NCBI GenBank assembly: GCA_964533275.1
Contig: CAZHJK010000038.1
Location: forward strand, 1-18,429
DNA length: 18,429 bases
Direction: 5' to 3'
Source of the DNA: CAZHJK01 sp964533275
GTDB taxonomy: Bacteria > Bacillota > Clostridia > Eubacteriales > Garciellaceae
In this document: positions 15,354 through 18,429 of the stretch, piece by piece
Position numbering within the stretch: the first letter of the stretch is position 1
Layout of the letters: the number at the start of each line of letters is the position of its first letter
Position numbers and translations under genes: made by a program
The notes under the pieces: model-generated
Databases searched by the model: none
Told to the model about the DNA's origin: nothing
The model's input: only the letters and a program-made list of their open reading frames with translations

Positions 15354-16367
15354 TTAATCATCTATACTATCATTCGCCAATTCTCTTATTCTAGTTATTT
15401 GACTAGTAGTGCCTAATATAAGTAAAGAATCTCCTTTAAATAATGTATCATCTAAGTTTGGACTTATCAGCAATTCTTCTGAATCTTGCTTTTTAATAGC
15501 TAACACCAAAAGGCCTGTTTGCTTTGGTAATCGAAGATCCATAAGACTTTTTCCAATTATTTCGGCACCATCGTTAATACTAATATCCTCTAAACATAAT
15601 TCTATATCACCGATATGTGTTACTACATCTAAAAATGATATAACATTGGGCTTAGTCAATTGAGCTGCCATTCTTCTACCTCCTATTTCACTTGGAGATA
15701 TTGTTTTATTGGCTCCAGCTTTTTTTAATTTTTCAGGCGCATTTTTGTCAATAGACCTTGAAACAATATAGAGTTCCTTATTCATTTGTCTTGCTGTAAG
15801 TACAGTTACTATATTATCTACATCCTTTGATAATGTACTTATCAAACCTTTAGATTTATATATTTGAGCTTTTTCTAAAATAGTTTCATCGGTTGCATCC
15901 CCTAAAATTGTTAATATTCCTTTATTTATGGTTTCCCTATATGTATCCTCGTCTTTTTCAATTACCACAAAACTTTCATTTTTATGCTTGAATTGTTCTA
16001 TTATTACCTCTCCTATTTCACCTGCTCCACATAATATGTAATGATCCTTTAACCTAGAGATTTTATTTTCAGCCATTCTATTCCTCCATAAATCCTTTAT
16101 TTTGCCTTCAATAATTATTCCTACAAATGTAGTAAAGGTATATCCTCCTATGCCTACCCCGGAAAAAATTAACAACATAGAAAAAATCTTTGCCGCTGGA
16201 GTCATAATGGCTATTTCTGAATATCCAACAGTTGAAATTGTAATAATTGTCATATATAGAGAATCGATTATTGAAGTCTTTAGAATTAGAGAATATCCCA
16301 TTGTTCCACTTATAATTAGAATTGAAAATATAAAAGCAATGAATTTAAGCTTAATTTTATTATTCAT
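15354..16367 (-). CDS. Two-TM potassium channel with RCK (TrkA-N/TrkA-C) domains
   Basis: The 337-residue protein has the MthK-like arrangement: TM1 (about residues 9-28), a pore loop SLYMTIITISTVGYSEI (about 36-52), TM2 (about 60-86), then a cytoplasmic RCK domain. The nucleotide-binding loop GAGEIG (114-119) is followed by an acidic residue at the end of strand 2 (Glu137). A TrkA-C-like domain spans about 250-330. By family it forms a K+-selective pore gated by a ligand such as Ca2+ or a nucleotide. The filter reads TVGYS rather than TVGYG. ATG at 16367 follows AGGTGATAGG. It is transcribed divergently from the DUF2207 gene and sits alone. Confidence 0.9.
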   Translation of the reverse strand: MNNKIKLKFIAFIFSILIISGTMGYSLILKTSIIDSLYMTIITISTVGYSEIAIMTPAAKIFSMLLIFSGVGIGGYTFTTFVGIIIEGKIKDLWRNRMAENKISRLKDHYILCGAGEIGEVIIEQFKHKNESFVVIEKDEDTYRETINKGILTILGDATDETILEKAQIYKSKGLISTLSKDVDNIVTVLTARQMNKELYIVSRSIDKNAPEKLKKAGANKTISPSEIGGRRMAAQLTKPNVISFLDVVTHIGDIELCLEDISINDGAEIIGKSLMDLRLPKQTGLLVLAIKKQDSEELLISPNLDDTLFKGDSLLILGTTSQITRIRELANDSIDD

Positions 16368-16434
16368 CCTATCACCTATTAAAACAGATTAACTTGAAGT
16401 GTGTTATATTTATTTATTCATTTTGTGTGATTTT

Positions 16435-16480
16435 TTAGTATATCCATAATACTAAGCATATATTAATGCATATATTAATG
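16435..16480. repeat. Inverted repeat plus 12-bp tandem repeat in the divergent intergenic region
   Basis: TTAGTAT (16435-16441) and ATACTAA (16449-16455) form a 7-bp inverted repeat with a 7-nt spacer. Directly after it GCATATATTAAT occurs twice in tandem (16456-16467, 16468-16479). The block lies upstream of the DUF2207 promoter and could be an operator region or simple AT-rich sequence. Confidence 0.45.
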
Positions 16481-16493
16481 CGAAATGTATCCT

Positions 16494-16522
16494 TTGATAT
16501 ATTCATAGGTTGCTTGTATAAT
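16494..16522 (+). promoter_or_regulatory. Promoter of the DUF2207 gene
   Basis: TTGATA (16494-16499), a 17-nt spacer and TATAAT (16517-16522) lie about 50 bp before the ATG. The -10 is exact, the -35 matches five of six bases, and spacing is ideal. Confidence 0.8.
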
Positions 16523-16574
16523 AATACTAATAATAAATGACATAAAATTCTATATTATAGAAAGGGGACCAACT

Positions 16575-18380
16575 ATGAAAAAAATTCTTTCCACAATTTC
16601 TATATTTCTAATTACAATAACTATTATCCTTTGCTTTCCTATTAGTGCAAAGGCAGATGATGATTTGATTATCCCTGATTGGATTGTTGATGCAAAGCTT
16701 ATGGAAACAGGCGATTTAAAAATAGTGGAAGATCTAAGCTTTGAATTCAATGATGATTTTAATGGTGTATTTAGGGAAATCCTATTGGCCAAAACCTCTG
16801 GCGTATCGGATATACAAGTAGAAGAGGTTCTAGAAAATTCCACAATAAAATATACTCAAGTGGAGGATGCCCATAAGGGAAATTCTGAGGTTTTTTTAAT
16901 CCATGAAGATGATGCAAAAATAAACATACAGATATTTTCTCCTTCAGAAGACCAGATAAGAACCTATAGAATTAGCTATACAATAAATAATGTTGCTATA
17001 AAATACAATGATATCGGAGAATTATATTATAAATTCCTAGGAGATGAAAATGAAACTCCAATAAAAAATTTTCTAGTAAATATTCATCTTCCCCAGGCAG
17101 ATACAGAAAATGTAGTTGAAGTCTTTGCCCATGGACCTTTAAACGGAGAGATAGGTAAAAGCTCTGATACATCATACTTTTTACAAGTAAGCAATGTTCC
17201 TTCAAACACCTTTGTAGAAGGAAGAGTGCTCTTTCCAAGGGAGTTTATTCCCCTTTCAAATAGGGTGGAAAATAAGGATAATTACGAGAATATCATTGAA
17301 GAAGAAGCTTCCTATCAACAAAAAATAATCGAAGATAGAAAAAGAAGAGAAGCCATAGGAAATACACTAGAACAGATTTCTATAATTACATCTATTCTTG
17401 GTATAATGCTATTTATCATTTTTCTAATACTATTTAGAAGACAAATTGATCATAGACAAACAGGTGATTACACTAAGGTTCCAGAGGAATGCACTCCGGC
17501 TATAGCCTCTTTATTGACAAGCACTCTAATACAGACTAATACCATATTTGCCACAATGTTAGATCTTTGTAGAAAGGGATATTTAGTCCTTAAGGCTGAT
17601 AAAGAGGAACAAAACATTGATATTAATGATGATAAGTTTACTATAACCCAAAGCAAACCATTAGATAATGGACTTTTAAATCATGAAAGGCATTTTATCC
17701 ATTGGTTTATAAATGAAATTGGCAATGGAATATCTGTTAGCACTAATGAAATAGAGAGCTATGGAAAAGAAAATAGTACAAAATCTTTAACACTCTATAC
17801 TGAATGGAAGAAAAAAATAAAACAAGATGCTGTAAATATGGGTTATTATGATAAAAGTAAAACTAAATTTGCAATATTTTTTGTACTATTGTTTTTACCC
17901 CTGCTTGCCTTAGGAATATTCACCATAGTCTATGGAAGCTTGTTTGGAATCGGAAGTCTTGTCCTATCACTTATATTATTTATATACGGATTAACCCTAT
18001 TCGATAGATTATCAGACTATGGATATCAACAATATACAAAGTGGAGAGATTTTAAAAAGTATATGAAGTATAGTAAAGAAATTTCTTCTATTAGAGACAT
18101 CAGTAAATACCCCTTAGATATTTCTTTAATATACTCACTGTCACTGGGAGTACAAAAACCAATGGAAGGCTTAAAAATAGATAAAAGCAACAATCAAAGC
18201 CTTCAATATAATAATAGTTGGATGATATGGTATTTCTTATTTTTAAACAATAAAAATAATACCTTCCAAAAAAGTATTGATAATTCCTTTGGCGGATCTT
18301 CAAGCTCATATTCAGGTGGAGGAGGTTTCTCAGCCGGAGGCGGAGGTGGCGCCGGTGGAGGTGGAGCAGGAGGATTTTAG
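16575..18380 (+). CDS. DUF2207-family membrane protein with glycine-rich tail
   Basis: The 601-residue protein has a signal peptide (hydrophobic 8-22, cleavage site likely after AKA at 25-27). The N-terminal extracytoplasmic domain, about 28-262, contains the family-like blocks VDAKLMETGDLKIVEDLSFEF and FNGVFREI. TM1 lies at about 268-287 and a cytoplasmic region (about 290-428) contains CTPAIASLLTS and LCRKGYLVLKADKEEQ. Two further membrane helices (about 431-475) precede a C-terminal tail of Ser then Gly-rich repeats ending GGGGAGGGGAGGF-like sequence. This is the layout of the DUF2207 (YciQ-like) family, whose function is unknown. ATG follows GAAAGGGGACCAACT. It is complete at both ends. 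The remaining 49 bases of the window hold nothing I can identify. Confidence 0.92.
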   Translation: MKKILSTISIFLITITIILCFPISAKADDDLIIPDWIVDAKLMETGDLKIVEDLSFEFNDDFNGVFREILLAKTSGVSDIQVEEVLENSTIKYTQVEDAHKGNSEVFLIHEDDAKINIQIFSPSEDQIRTYRISYTINNVAIKYNDIGELYYKFLGDENETPIKNFLVNIHLPQADTENVVEVFAHGPLNGEIGKSSDTSYFLQVSNVPSNTFVEGRVLFPREFIPLSNRVENKDNYENIIEEEASYQQKIIEDRKRREAIGNTLEQISIITSILGIMLFIIFLILFRRQIDHRQTGDYTKVPEECTPAIASLLTSTLIQTNTIFATMLDLCRKGYLVLKADKEEQNIDINDDKFTITQSKPLDNGLLNHERHFIHWFINEIGNGISVSTNEIESYGKENSTKSLTLYTEWKKKIKQDAVNMGYYDKSKTKFAIFFVLLFLPLLALGIFTIVYGSLFGIGSLVLSLILFIYGLTLFDRLSDYGYQQYTKWRDFKKYMKYSKEISSIRDISKYPLDISLIYSLSLGVQKPMEGLKIDKSNNQSLQYNNSWMIWYFLFLNNKNNTFQKSIDNSFGGSSSSYSGGGGFSAGGGGGAGGGGAGGF

Positions 18381-18429
18381 TTCGTATCAGTAGAATTATG
18401 CGTCGTTGACCGATGTTGCCAAATAATAC

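Noticed and set aside
1..18429. CRISPR array, insertion sequence, prophage or toxin-antitoxin genes
   Set aside because: No regularly spaced repeats, transposase, integrase or phage-like genes were found.

Overview
The window is low-GC, AT-rich DNA with strong AGGAGG-type ribosome binding sites, a T-box leader, EcsC, DUF2207 and PadR families, and a fused glutathione synthase. This points to an anaerobic Gram-positive bacterium of the Clostridia (possibly the Tissierellales or Alkaliphilus-like side; the exact genus cannot be read from the sequence).

Layout. Positions 1-345 hold a minus-strand T-box leader with its own promoter; its target gene lies off the left edge. Positions 364-3700 (minus) form a purine salvage pair: an AzgA/PbuG-type purine permease followed by adenine deaminase (ade), separated by an intrinsic terminator and preceded by a symmetry-rich promoter region. 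Positions 4008-9000 (minus) carry housekeeping and stress genes: a lipoprotein, a PPOX/flavin split-barrel protein, an EcsC-family protein, a nitroreductase-family flavoprotein, 3-methyladenine DNA glycosylase I (tag) and an MBL-fold hydrolase.

Positions 9288-10931 (plus) contain a compact three-gene operon: a PadR repressor, a membrane protein with an N-terminal HAAS-like helical domain, and an anchored or secreted protein of unknown family. It is driven by an exact consensus promoter buried in a perfect 16-bp inverted repeat. Next comes about 540 bp without a protein gene (10932-11474). This stretch holds several long complementary segments, including one pairing that would form a pseudoknot, and is my best candidate for an unannotated structured RNA.

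Positions 11475-15094 (minus) form a translationally coupled pair, a MATE exporter followed by gshF (glutamate-cysteine ligase/glutathione synthetase fusion). Positions 15354-16367 (minus) encode a two-TM potassium channel with RCK domains and an unusual selectivity filter. Positions 16575-18380 (plus) encode a DUF2207 membrane protein with a glycine-rich tail, transcribed divergently from the channel.

The parts most worth following are the structured intergenic region with the neighbouring PadR operon, the MATE-gshF coupling, and the operator architectures at 3790-3880 and 9288-9338.
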